Assembly (NCBI RefSeq): GCF_000463015.1
Contig: NC_022247.1
Location: 4,774,001 to 4,838,000 of the forward strand
Reading direction: 5' to 3'
From: Variovorax paradoxus B4
Lineage (GTDB): Bacteria > Pseudomonadota > Gammaproteobacteria > Burkholderiales > Burkholderiaceae_C
Length of the DNA stretch: 64,000 nucleotides
Part shown: positions 16,687 to 26,218 of the stretch, piece after piece
Position numbering within the stretch: position 1 is the stretch's first letter
How the letters are laid out: each line of letters begins with the position of its first letter
The notes under the pieces: model-generated
Databases searched by the model: none
Told to the model about the DNA's origin: nothing
The model's input: only the letters and a program-made list of their open reading frames with translations
Position numbers and translations under genes: made by a program

Positions 16687-17604
16687 ATGCTCGACTACGC
16701 CGCCCTGAATGCATTGGCCGCCGTGGTGCGGGAGGGCAGCTTCGAGCGCGCGGCCCGCGCTCTGAACGTCACGCCGTCGGCCGTCTCCCAGCGCGTGAAG
16801 CTGCTCGAGGAGCGCACGGGCGGCGCGCTGCTGGTGCGCGGCCAGCCTTGCGTGGCGACGGAAGCCGGGCAGCAGCTCTGCCGGCACATCGAGCGCGTGG
16901 GCATGCTGGAGCACGAGCTGCGCGAGGCGCTGCCCGCGCTCGGCATGGGCGGCAGGAATGGCGAGGGGGCCGAGCGCGTCACGGTGCGGGTGGCGGTGAA
17001 CGCCGACAGCCTGGCCACCTGGTTCATGGCCGCCGCCGCGGCCTTTGCAAAGCAGGAAGCATCCGCCCTGCTCGACCTGACCGTGGACGACCAGGACCAC
17101 ACCGCCGAGCGCCTGCGAAGCGGCGCGGTGCTGGCGGCCGTCACAGCGCTGGCGCACCCGGTGGCCGGCTGCAACAGCGAGGCGCTGGGCAGCATGCACT
17201 ACGTGGCCGCCGCGAGCCCGGAGTTCGTCGATCGGTATTTCGCCAGGGGAGTGGGCGCGCGCACCTTGGCCCATGCGCCGAGCCTGGTGTTCGACCGCAA
17301 GGACCGGCTGCAGGCACGCTGGGTGCGGCGCATCTGCCATCGCAGCATCGAGACACCGCGGCACTGGCTGCCCTCGGCCCAGGGTTTCGTCGAAGCGGCG
17401 CGCGCCGGCATGGGCTGGGGGATGCTTCCGGCCAGCATGGCGGCCGACGCGATGCGCACGGGCGCACTGGTGGAACTGGTGCCCGGCTCGGTGCTGCAGG
17501 TGCCGCTCTACTGGCAGCAGGCGCGCGCGGCGCCGCAATTGCTCGAACGCCTCAAGGCGGCGGTGCGCGCAGCCGCCGGAAGCGGCGCGCACGCCCTGCG
17601 TTGA
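16687..17604 (+). CDS. LysR family regulator, ArgP/LysG/IciA type
   Basis: A 305-residue LysR-type regulator starting MLDYAALNALAAVVREGSFE, a pattern typical of ArgP/LysG. The winged helix (about residues 3-60) contains ALNVTPSAVSQRVK. The effector domain has VNADSLATWF as in ArgP. Being divergent from the LysE/ArgO-type exporter, it should activate export in response to lysine or arginine. It ends 12 bases from a convergent peptidase gene. Confidence 0.92.
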   Translation: MLDYAALNALAAVVREGSFERAARALNVTPSAVSQRVKLLEERTGGALLVRGQPCVATEAGQQLCRHIERVGMLEHELREALPALGMGGRNGEGAERVTVRVAVNADSLATWFMAAAAAFAKQEASALLDLTVDDQDHTAERLRSGAVLAAVTALAHPVAGCNSEALGSMHYVAAASPEFVDRYFARGVGARTLAHAPSLVFDRKDRLQARWVRRICHRSIETPRHWLPSAQGFVEAARAGMGWGMLPASMAADAMRTGALVELVPGSVLQVPLYWQQARAAPQLLERLKAAVRAAAGSGAHALR

Positions 17605-17616
17605 CAGCGCGGCCTG

Positions 17617-18963
17617 CTACTTGCCGCCCACCACCACGGTCACCATGCGTTCGGGCTGCAGCTTGCGCGCATAAGCGGCCCGGATGTCAGCCGCGGTGAC
17701 CGCGTTCATGCGCGCGGTCCAGGTGTCGAGATAGTCGAGCGGCAGGTCGTGCCAGGCGATGTTGGCCACGTTGCCGATGAGCTTGCGGTTGCTGTCCAGC
17801 AAGAGGGGGAAGCCGCCGATCAGGTTGTCCTTCGCGGCCTTGAGCTCGCTGGCGGTCGGGCCTTCGGCCACGAACTTCGCGAGCACTTCGCGGGAGACCT
17901 TCACGGCTTCTTCGGCCTGGTCGGGACGCGTCTGGAAACCGATGCGGAACGCACCGGCGTCCAGGCCCGGCGCAAAGCCGCTGTAGACGCTGTAGGCCAG
18001 GCCGCGCTTCTCGCGCACTTCGTTGGTCAGCCGCGAGACGAAGCCGCCGCCGCCCAGCACGTAGTTGCCGAGCGTGAGCGCGAAATGGTCGGGGTCCTTG
18101 CGCGGATAGCCGGGCTGGCCGATCAGCACGTGGGCCTGGGCCGAAGCGAACGGAATGCGCTCGTCCTTGGGCGCGGTGAGCGCAGCCACCGGCGAGATTG
18201 CGGGCAGCGGCGTGCATGCCTCGGGCCCCGGCAGCCGAGAGAGCAGCGCGGTGGCCATGGCTTCCGCCTCGGCACGGGTCACGGCGCCCACGATGCTGAG
18301 CTTGGCACGGCACGGCACGATCAGATGCTGGTAGCGCTGCCGCATGGCGGTGGTGTCGATGCGCGCCAGCGTGGCTTCGGTGACTTCCTGCCCGTAGGGA
18401 TGGCTGCCGTAGACGCTCTTTGCGAAGGCGCGGCCCGCAATGGTCGCCGGCTTGGTGTTGGCTTCCTTCAGCGACGCATTGATGCGTTCGCGCTCGCGCT
18501 GCCAGACGTCGTCGGGAAAGGCCGGCTCGCCGATCTCGCGGGAGGCCAGCGCCACCACCTTGGCCAGCAGCGCCGGGTCGGACAGGGTGCGCAGCGAGTA
18601 GCTGGCGCGGTCGGTGCCGGCGCTGGTACCGAACTCGGCGCCCAGGTCGGCCCAGGCTTCGCCGAGCGCGTTCTCGTCGAGCGCCGGCTCGCCGTTCCTG
18701 CCGGCGCGCACGCCCTTCTCGACCATGGTCGCGGTCGTACTGGCAAGGCCGGCCTGGTCTGCCGGATCGCGCCGGCTGCCGGCGTCGAAATCGATCTGCA
18801 CGTCGACGATGGGCAGCGCCTGGGTCGACACCAGGTAGATCCTGGCGCCGCTCGCGAGCGTCCAGTGCTCGATCGGCAGTGCGGCCTGTGCGGCGTTCAA
18901 GCCTGCGAAAACAGTGGCGGCCGCGAACAGCGCGGAACGCAGAATTTTTGTCATTGGGGTCAT
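17617..18963 (-). CDS. M16 family peptidase-like subunit without zinc motif
   Basis: A 448-residue protein of the pitrilysin (M16) fold with a signal peptide (about residues 1-27, ending AAQA). Where the catalytic HxxEH should be it reads TTATMVEKG, so zinc binding and catalysis are lost. The C-terminal M16 half is intact, with the glycine-rich VLGGGGFVSRL and REKRGLAYSVYS. It lies 17 bases after a catalytic M16 gene and probably forms the inactive half of a heterodimer, as in alpha/beta mitochondrial processing peptidase-like pairs. ATG 18963 is listed; 18954 is an alternative three codons in. Confidence 0.88.
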   Translation of the reverse strand: MTPMTKILRSALFAAATVFAGLNAAQAALPIEHWTLASGARIYLVSTQALPIVDVQIDFDAGSRRDPADQAGLASTTATMVEKGVRAGRNGEPALDENALGEAWADLGAEFGTSAGTDRASYSLRTLSDPALLAKVVALASREIGEPAFPDDVWQRERERINASLKEANTKPATIAGRAFAKSVYGSHPYGQEVTEATLARIDTTAMRQRYQHLIVPCRAKLSIVGAVTRAEAEAMATALLSRLPGPEACTPLPAISPVAALTAPKDERIPFASAQAHVLIGQPGYPRKDPDHFALTLGNYVLGGGGFVSRLTNEVREKRGLAYSVYSGFAPGLDAGAFRIGFQTRPDQAEEAVKVSREVLAKFVAEGPTASELKAAKDNLIGGFPLLLDSNRKLIGNVANIAWHDLPLDYLDTWTARMNAVTAADIRAAYARKLQPERMVTVVVGGK

Positions 18964-18980
18964 TGAAGAGTCCGGGCCTT

Positions 18981-20447
18981 TCAGCGCAGTTCGCCCTGCG
19001 GGGCAGCAAAACCGCGGCCGCGCGGCCTGGCTTCGAGCGGCAAGGGGCGCAGGGTGGCCACGGTGAGCTGGTCGTCGCCGAAATATTTGGCGGCCACAGC
19101 CTGCACCTGGGCCGGCGTCACGGCCTGCAGCTTCGCGACGATGCGCGCGCTGGTGTCCAGCGGCAGCCCCTGCACCCAGTTGCTGCCGAGCTCGCGGGCC
19201 TGCGCCATCACGGAGTCGCGCTTGTAGGTCTGGCTGGCCACCCATTGCGTCTTGACGCGCGCGAGTTCGGCTTCGCTCACGCCCTCCTTTGCAACGCGCG
19301 CCACCTGGGCGCGCAGTGCCGCCTCGACCGCTTCGGCGCTCTTGCCGTGGGCCGGCACGCCTACCAGCATGAACAGCTGCGGCCCGCGGCCGGCCAGGCC
19401 CGAGTAGGCACCGGCCGAATCGGCCACGCGGTCGGGGCCCTGGGTCAGGGCGCGGTCGAGCCGCGCGCCCGTATAGCCGTCGAGCACGGCCGACAGCACT
19501 TCGAGCGCCCACACGTCGCTGTCCGCGGCATCGATGCTCTCCAGCTGCGGAATGCGGAACGCGAGCGACACGTAGGCCTGCTCGGCCGGCGCCTTGAACT
19601 CGATGCGGCGGATGCCGCGCTGCGCGGGCTCGGTGCGCGGCTTGCGCGCCGGCACGGCGCGCGCGGGAATGCGGCCGTAGTACTTCTCGGCCAGCGCGCG
19701 CACCTGGGCCACGTCGACATCGCCGGCCACCACCACGGCGGCATTGGCGGGCACGTACCAGCGGCGGAAGAAGGCGCGCGCGTCGTCGGGCGTCATCGCG
19801 TCGAGGTCGCTCATCCAGCCGACCACGGGGCGGTGGTAGGGCGAGGCCGTGAACACGGCCGCGTTCTGCTGCTCGCCGAGCAATGCGCGCGGCTGGTCTT
19901 CGGTGCGCATGCGGCGTTCTTCCTTGACCACCTCGATCTCGCGCTTGAACTCGTCATCGGGCCACTGGTTGTTGGCGAAGCGGTCCGATTCGAGCTTCAT
20001 GACCTGCTCCAGGCTGGCCACGGGAATCTGCTGGTAGTAGCCGGTGTAGTCGCGCGTGGTGAAGGCGTTCTCCTGGCCGCCCAGCGCCGCGACACGGCGC
20101 GAGAACTCGCCGGGCTTGATGTCCTTGGTGCCCTTGAACATCATGTGCTCGAGCACGTGGGCCACGCCCGAAGTGCCGTCGACCTCGTCGACCGAGCCCA
20201 CGCGTACCCAGACCATCTGCACCGCGGTGGGCGCGCGCCTGTCGGGCTGCACCAGCAGCGTCATGCCGTTGGCCAGGGTGAATTGCTGGGGAGTGGATGC
20301 CGCCGCGGCGGCGTCGGATGGAGCGGTGGTGGATGGAACAGAGGGAACCGGTGTGGACTGGGCCTGCGCAGGCATGGCCCACAGCGCGCAAAGCGCCATT
20401 GCCAGCACCGCACCGGACGCAGCACGGCGTGGCGAGGGGTGTTTCAT
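18981..20447 (-). CDS. M16 family zinc metallopeptidase
   Basis: A 488-residue periplasmic peptidase with a signal peptide ending near AMPAQAQ (about residue 30). The inverted zinc motif HxxEH is visible in GVAHVLEHMMFKGT, and the downstream Glu in EIEVVKEERRMRTED. It should degrade peptides in the periplasm together with the zinc-less paralogue downstream. It is divergent from ftsY with only 29 bases between starts; this M16-M16/ftsY neighbourhood is common in Burkholderiales. TACAAT lies 12 bases before its ATG as a plausible -10. Confidence 0.93.
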   Translation of the reverse strand: MKHPSPRRAASGAVLAMALCALWAMPAQAQSTPVPSVPSTTAPSDAAAAASTPQQFTLANGMTLLVQPDRRAPTAVQMVWVRVGSVDEVDGTSGVAHVLEHMMFKGTKDIKPGEFSRRVAALGGQENAFTTRDYTGYYQQIPVASLEQVMKLESDRFANNQWPDDEFKREIEVVKEERRMRTEDQPRALLGEQQNAAVFTASPYHRPVVGWMSDLDAMTPDDARAFFRRWYVPANAAVVVAGDVDVAQVRALAEKYYGRIPARAVPARKPRTEPAQRGIRRIEFKAPAEQAYVSLAFRIPQLESIDAADSDVWALEVLSAVLDGYTGARLDRALTQGPDRVADSAGAYSGLAGRGPQLFMLVGVPAHGKSAEAVEAALRAQVARVAKEGVSEAELARVKTQWVASQTYKRDSVMAQARELGSNWVQGLPLDTSARIVAKLQAVTPAQVQAVAAKYFGDDQLTVATLRPLPLEARPRGRGFAAPQGELR

Positions 20448-20476
20448 AGAATGGGTCGGATTGTAAAAAGCTCCCG

Positions 20477-21715
20477 ATGTTCAGTTTCTTCAAGAAAAAA
20501 CCGCCTGCCGAATCCCCGGCCGCGCCGGCGCCCTCCCCGGCCGCCGAGCCGGCACCTGCCCCCGAGCCCGCGCTTGCGCCCGCTGCCGCACCCGCGCGCT
20601 CGGTGTTCTCTCCGTCGAGCTGGTTCGGCTCGAAGCCCGCCGCGGAGGAAGCGGTGCCCCCGCCTGCAGCGCCAGCCACAGCGCCATCGGTAGCGCCCCC
20701 TCCGCCACCGGCCGCCCCCGCCGCTGTGCCGAACGTCGCACCGGTGCCAGCGCCGGCGCCTGCCGAGCTGGCCACCCCCCTGCCCGCCCTTGTCGCCGAG
20801 GCTGCGATGCCGGCCGAGCGCAAGGGCTGGTTCGACAAGCTCAAGACCGGCCTGCGCAAGACCGGCACCGGCATCCAGGCAGTATTCGTCAACGCCCAGA
20901 TCGACGAAGCGCTGTACGAGGAGCTCGAATCGGCCCTGCTGATGGCCGATGCCGGCGTCAAGGCCACCGAATACCTGCTCGACGACCTGCGCGGCCGCGT
21001 CAAGCGCCAGATGGCGACCGATGCGGCACAAGTGAAGCGGCTGCTGGCCGACGCCATCACCGACCTGCTCCAGCCGCTCGAAAAACCGCTGGTGATCGGC
21101 CAGTTCACGCCGACGGTGATCATGGTGGCGGGCGTCAACGGCGCCGGCAAGACCACCTCGATCGGCAAGCTCACCAAGCACCTGGCCAACGAGGGCGCCT
21201 CGGTCCTGCTGGCGGCAGCCGACACCTTCCGCGCGGCGGCGCGCGAGCAGTTGCTGGTCTGGGCCGACCGCAACACGGTCGAGATCGTGAGCCAGGAAGG
21301 CGGCGACCCATCGGCAGTGAGCTTCGACGCGGTCACGGCCGGCAAGGCGCGCGGCAAGGACGTGGTGCTGGTCGACACCGCCGGCCGGCTGCCGACGCAG
21401 CTGCACCTGATGGACGAGCTCAAGAAGATCAAGCGCGTCGTCACCAAGGCCGACGCCACCGCGCCGCACGAGGTGCTGCTGGTGATCGACGGCAACACCG
21501 GGCAGAACGCCCTGGCGCAGGTCAGGGCCTTCGACGAGACGCTGGGCCTCACCGGCCTGGTGGTGACCAAGCTCGACGGCACGGCCAAGGGCGGCGTGCT
21601 CTGCGCCATCGCGCGCGAGCGGCCGGTCCCGGTCTACTTCATCGGCGTGGGCGAGAAGCTGGAAGACCTCGAGACCTTCAACGCGCGCGAGTTTGCCCTG
21701 GCGCTGCTGGGCTGA
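20477..21715 (+). CDS. ftsY: Signal recognition particle receptor FtsY
   Basis: A 412-residue SRP receptor GTPase that docks SRP-ribosome complexes at the inner membrane. The first ~115 residues form a proline/alanine-rich acidic-poor A domain beginning MFSFFKKKPP, a likely membrane-binding helix. The NG domain follows: G1 loop GVNGAGKT at 219-226, DTAGR at 300-304, TKLD at 364-367. The spacer is much richer in Pro-Ala than that of E. coli FtsY. A strong hairpin follows the stop. Confidence 0.97.
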   Translation: MFSFFKKKPPAESPAAPAPSPAAEPAPAPEPALAPAAAPARSVFSPSSWFGSKPAAEEAVPPPAAPATAPSVAPPPPPAAPAAVPNVAPVPAPAPAELATPLPALVAEAAMPAERKGWFDKLKTGLRKTGTGIQAVFVNAQIDEALYEELESALLMADAGVKATEYLLDDLRGRVKRQMATDAAQVKRLLADAITDLLQPLEKPLVIGQFTPTVIMVAGVNGAGKTTSIGKLTKHLANEGASVLLAAADTFRAAAREQLLVWADRNTVEIVSQEGGDPSAVSFDAVTAGKARGKDVVLVDTAGRLPTQLHLMDELKKIKRVVTKADATAPHEVLLVIDGNTGQNALAQVRAFDETLGLTGLVVTKLDGTAKGGVLCAIARERPVPVYFIGVGEKLEDLETFNAREFALALLG

Positions 21716-21726
21716 GTCGGCTGAGA

Positions 21727-21750
21727 CGCAGGCGGCAAAAGCCGCCTGCG
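21727..21750. terminator. Hairpin between convergent ftsY and lipoprotein gene
   Basis: CGCAGGCGGC and GCCGCCTGCG form a perfect 10-base-pair stem with an AAAA loop. No run of T follows on either strand, so it is not a canonical intrinsic terminator, but its position two bases beyond one stop and 11 beyond the other suits a 3'-end stabiliser or bidirectional stop. Confidence 0.55.
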
Positions 21751-21751
21751 C

Positions 21752-22789
<1,038 letters not shown>

Positions 22790-22864
22790 TTTGGAATCCT
22801 CCCTGATCGATGTGTGTGCGACCCAGGGAAGGTACGTCTGGAGGTCCGACTGCCACCAGTGCCA

Positions 22865-22906
22865 AAAGTCATGACATTGCCGGCAATTCCTGTCAATTGT
22901 CGGCAA
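22865..22906 (-). promoter_or_regulatory. Candidate promoter and tandem operator of lipoprotein gene
   Basis: The undecamer ATTGYCGGCAA occurs twice (22876-22886 and 22896-22906), start-to-start 20 bases, two helical turns. On the minus strand TTGACA (22896-22891) lies between them and could be a -35, but I see only a weak -10 (CATGAC) 17 bases on. The position, roughly 90-120 bases upstream of the lipoprotein ATG, suits an activator site, perhaps for the neighbouring NarL-type regulator. Confidence 0.45.
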
Positions 22907-22920
22907 CGAGCTCGAAAGTA

Positions 22921-24714
22921 TTAAATACTGCGGTGTTCCGAGCTTGCCATGCTGGCCATCATCCGGAACAGCGAATCGGTGGCCACCGGCTTGAACAGCA
23001 CGGGAACGCCTGATTCCCGAACGCGCTGCAGCCTGTCGGGGGAGGTCTCGCCTGTGATCAGCAGCAACGGGATCGTGGGCCCGCCTTGCCGCCGGCCGCT
23101 CAGGCGCAGGCCCACGTCCAGCCCGTCGACGCCATCGGCCAGGCGGTAGTCGCACATCAGCAGGTCGAAGGACCGCCCTTCGCTGCTCGCCTGCTGCAAG
23201 GCCGCGGCGGCGGCGGCCTCATCCGCCACTGCAAACGCGTCGATCGAATGCGAGCGCAGCAGGCCTGTCATGGCTTCCCGGATTTCCGATTCGTCGTCCA
23301 GCAGCAGCACCCGCGCAGGCAGTGCCGGCGCCGTTCGCCTGGGCCGGTGTTCCTGCTGCGGCGCCGCAGCGTCGGTCGGGAAGTTTCCGGCAAGCGTGCT
23401 GGCCTGCGGCGCAGCGGCCGGCAGCACGACGCGGAAATGGGTGCCGCGCCCCAGCCGCGAATGCATTTGCACTGGATGCCCCAGCAGGCGCGAGAGCCGC
23501 TGCACGATCGACAGGCCAATGCCAAGCCCCCGCGAGCGGTCGCGCCCCGGATTGTCGATCTGGTAGAACTCCTCGAAGATCCGGTTCGACTGCTCGGGCG
23601 CAATGCCGATGCCCGTGTCCCGCACCTCGATCCACACGAACTCCCCACGCTCGCGGGCCGTCACCGTCACTCCGCCATGCACGGTGTACTTGAGGGCGTT
23701 GTCCATCAGATTGGACAGCATCCGACGCAGCAGTTGCGGGTCGCTGCGCACCCACAATCCGCTGGCGCGCACGCGCAGCTGCAACTGCTTTTGCTCGGCC
23801 TGGGCCGAGAAGGTGTGGTTGAGCGGCAGGAACAGGGCATCGAGCTGAACGGCCTGAAGCGCGGGCGTGACCACGCCGGCGTCCAGCCGGGAGATGTCGA
23901 GCATGGTGTCGAGCGACGTGCCCAGCGCATTCACGGCGCGCATCAGGCGCTCCGCGTTGACTCCTTCCGGGCGGCCGCGCAACTCGTTCTCCAGTGCGGC
24001 GCCGAACAGCGCGATGGCGTGCAGCGGCTGGCGCAGGTCATGGCTGGCGCTCGCCAGGAAGCGGGTCTTTTCCTGGCTGGCCCGTTCGGTGGCGGCAATC
24101 TGCTCTGCCAGCCGCACGGCCAGGGCTTCCTTCTCGAAGCGCAGGATCAGCGAATCCGCCAGCAGCCTGTGCTCCTGCACGCCGACGCGCAGCATGAGAA
24201 AGAGGTAGATCGAGGCGAAGGCCGCGAGGAAGAGATGGATGGAGTCGCGCTGCCACGCCAGGGCAATGATCAGCCCGCCCATCATGGGCAGCGTGTGGCC
24301 GAACAGTGCCGCCTTCAGCGGCCGCAGCGACTGCACGGCCCGGGCACAGTTGCCCATCATCACCACCATCAGCGCGGCGGTGACCGGCAGGTTGCCCGCG
24401 GGCACGAAGATCCACGGCGCCAGGGCATCGGCAAACCCGAGCAGGGTCACGATGCGGGTGATCCTGCGTGCCCACCAGGCGCTGTCCGCCGCCGGCACCG
24501 ACGGATTCCAGCGCGGCGTGAAGTACATGCACAAGTACAGCGTCAGATGCAGCACCACGAACGGCAGCACCATCGGGTCGCCCAGCTGCAGGTACATGAA
24601 CGCGCCGAGCACCAGGACGAAGACGACGCGGGCCAGGAAGGTCGCGTTGTAGTTGAAGTAGACCGACGCCACGTGCTCGCGCAGCACCCGCTGGTTCAGC
24701 GGCGTGTCGGCCAT
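22921..24714 (-). CDS. Hybrid sensor histidine kinase / response regulator
   Basis: A 597-residue membrane-bound hybrid kinase. Residues ~25-175 form about six hydrophobic segments with no large periplasmic loop, so the signal is probably sensed in or at the membrane. The dimerisation/phosphoacceptor helix has ASASHDLRQPLHA with His225. ATPase boxes follow: NLMDNALKYT, EVRDTGIGIA and RGLGIGLSIV. A C-terminal receiver domain (about 468-590) has Asp522 in LLMCDYRLADG and Lys575. The start at 24714 lies 11 bases after the regulator gene stop, so the pair is one operon. The stimulus is unknown. Confidence 0.92.
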   Translation of the reverse strand: MADTPLNQRVLREHVASVYFNYNATFLARVVFVLVLGAFMYLQLGDPMVLPFVVLHLTLYLCMYFTPRWNPSVPAADSAWWARRITRIVTLLGFADALAPWIFVPAGNLPVTAALMVVMMGNCARAVQSLRPLKAALFGHTLPMMGGLIIALAWQRDSIHLFLAAFASIYLFLMLRVGVQEHRLLADSLILRFEKEALAVRLAEQIAATERASQEKTRFLASASHDLRQPLHAIALFGAALENELRGRPEGVNAERLMRAVNALGTSLDTMLDISRLDAGVVTPALQAVQLDALFLPLNHTFSAQAEQKQLQLRVRASGLWVRSDPQLLRRMLSNLMDNALKYTVHGGVTVTARERGEFVWIEVRDTGIGIAPEQSNRIFEEFYQIDNPGRDRSRGLGIGLSIVQRLSRLLGHPVQMHSRLGRGTHFRVVLPAAAPQASTLAGNFPTDAAAPQQEHRPRRTAPALPARVLLLDDESEIREAMTGLLRSHSIDAFAVADEAAAAAALQQASSEGRSFDLLMCDYRLADGVDGLDVGLRLSGRRQGGPTIPLLLITGETSPDRLQRVRESGVPVLFKPVATDSLFRMMASMASSEHRSI

Positions 24715-24725
24715 GCGCGGCGGGC

Positions 24726-25472
24726 TCAACGCAGGCTGCTGATCAGCTGCGCGCGCGAACGCACGCCGAAGAGCAGCAGGATGGTCGATACATGGTTCTT
24801 CACCGTGCCTTCGCTCAGGTTCGCGAGCTGGGCGATTTCCTTGTTCGCCTTGCCCTCGAGCACCCACTGCAGCACCTGCATCTGGCGCGGCGTGAGTTCC
24901 TGCCAGGCGCTGGCCTGGGCGGATTCAGCGTAGCCGCCGAGCGCCTTCGGTACCGTGGCGGGAGGAGAAATTCCGGAGGCGCCGGGCTCGAGCAAGCCGC
25001 AGGCGCGGATGAATCCCACCACCTCCTTCAAGTCTGCCGACTTGGGAAGAAAGGCGCTCGCGCCCAGCGCCACCGCCCCCTGTGCCAGCGACGTGCTGCC
25101 GGTGCCCGAAAGCACCACGATGCGGGCAGACGGATAGCGCAGGCGGAATTCCGCGAGGCCGCTCAGGCCGTGGGTGTCGGGCAGCGCCAGATCCAGCAGC
25201 ACCAGGCGAATCGACTCGCGGTGCTTTGCGTAGAGCGCCAGCGCATCGGCCACGCTGCCGGCCTCGAAGACCTCGATGCTCGCGCCCGTAGAAGCGCTCT
25301 GCGCCTGCACCAACGCGCGCACACCGAGCCGCAGCAGATCGTGGTCGTCCACCACCAGGATCGCGCCCGGGTGCGCGGGGATGCCGCCCTCCAGGGTCGG
25401 CGGCGGCGGCGGGTTGGATGAAGATTCGAGCGAGGCCACGCGGTCGATCTTAGCGATGCCCGACCTGCGCAA
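24726..25472 (-). CDS. NarL/FixJ-type response regulator
   Basis: A 248-residue two-component regulator. The receiver begins near residue 38 (ILVVDDHDLLRLGVR) with phosphoacceptor Asp94 in RLVLLDLALPD; a flexible linker is followed by a LuxR-type helix-turn-helix (about 185-245: LTPRQMQVLQWV, NKEIAQLANLSEGTVKNHV). The N-terminal 35 residues before the receiver are unusual and proline-rich, so a later start is possible. It precedes the hybrid kinase in the same operon. Confidence 0.92.
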   Translation of the reverse strand: MRRSGIAKIDRVASLESSSNPPPPPTLEGGIPAHPGAILVVDDHDLLRLGVRALVQAQSASTGASIEVFEAGSVADALALYAKHRESIRLVLLDLALPDTHGLSGLAEFRLRYPSARIVVLSGTGSTSLAQGAVALGASAFLPKSADLKEVVGFIRACGLLEPGASGISPPATVPKALGGYAESAQASAWQELTPRQMQVLQWVLEGKANKEIAQLANLSEGTVKNHVSTILLLFGVRSRAQLISSLR

Positions 25473-25607
25473 CAGTGCCCTAAGTCATGGCGCGGCCATC
25501 ACAAGCGGGAGGCATTCGCTACCATTTTCATAGCACTTGCCATCCACTGCGGGCGGGAGCACCATGCGCTACCCCGCCGCACCGAACGGCGCTCTTGGAG
25601 ACAAACC

Positions 25608-26072
25608 ATGATGCACACCGCCGATGCCCCACTGGCAGCGGACGAGCGCAAGGTCGACAGGCTGTTGGCCCACTACGGCGAGAGCCACCGACATCCGACC
25701 AACGAGCTGATTCACTTCGCCGCGATCCCGGCCATCATGCTGAGTCTCGTCGGCCTGCTGTTTGCGCTGCACCCCTGGGCCGCCTACGTCTTCGTGGCCG
25801 CGAGCCTGGTCTACTACGCCACCCTGCGCTCCCCGGCCTTCCTCGTCACCATGCTGGCCGGCACGGCCCTTTTGCTGGCGCTGGTTCATGCCATGGGGAG
25901 CCTTGTACTGCCGGTTTCCGCCGCCATCTTCGTGGTGGCATGGATTTTTCAGTTCATCGGCCACAAGATCGAGGGCAGGAAACCTTCGTTCTTCGAAGAC
26001 ATCCAATATCTTTGGGTGGGGCCCCTGTTCGTACTCTCCAAGCTGTTTTCGCGCCTGGGTATCCGCTGGTAG
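25608..26072 (+). CDS. Mpo1-like protein (DUF962)
   Basis: A 154-residue membrane protein of the DUF962/Mpo1 family. Conserved histidines appear in LLAHYGESHRHPTNELIHF and FIGHKIEGRKPSFFED. Yeast Mpo1 is an iron-dependent dioxygenase that shortens 2-hydroxy fatty acids; the bacterial role is inferred only. About four hydrophobic segments lie between the His motifs. The start MMHT at 25608 is preceded by GGAG. The 135 bases upstream show no recognisable regulatory site. Confidence 0.85.
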   Translation: MMHTADAPLAADERKVDRLLAHYGESHRHPTNELIHFAAIPAIMLSLVGLLFALHPWAAYVFVAASLVYYATLRSPAFLVTMLAGTALLLALVHAMGSLVLPVSAAIFVVAWIFQFIGHKIEGRKPSFFEDIQYLWVGPLFVLSKLFSRLGIRW

Positions 26073-26163
26073 GCCCCGGGCCGGACGGTGCCGCAGGCCG
26101 GATCGCCGCCCGGCTGACAGCTTTGACTATCGGTGCGATAGAAACTTAGGGGGAACCCTTGGT

Positions 26164-26190
26164 TTAGCACTCCCTCTAATCGAGTGCTAA
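26164..26190. promoter_or_regulatory. CIRCE element, HrcA operator upstream of rpoH
   Basis: A perfect CIRCE: TTAGCACTC (26164-26172), nine-base spacer, GAGTGCTAA (26182-26190). It ends 28 bases before the rpoH start and overlaps a TAATAT hexamer at 26188-26193 that could be the -10. HrcA bound here would repress rpoH and be relieved by heat, as is known for rpoH in several betaproteobacteria. The 146-base gap before rpoH holds no gene. Confidence 0.93.
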
Positions 26191-26218
26191 TATGCCCTAT
26201 ACAAAGGAGTTTCCCCTG

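Noticed and set aside
26192..26218. Upstream in-frame ATG as rpoH start
   Set aside because: It directly abuts the CIRCE element, lacks a ribosome site and would add nine residues not typical of RpoH. The ATG at 26219 has AAAGGAG upstream.
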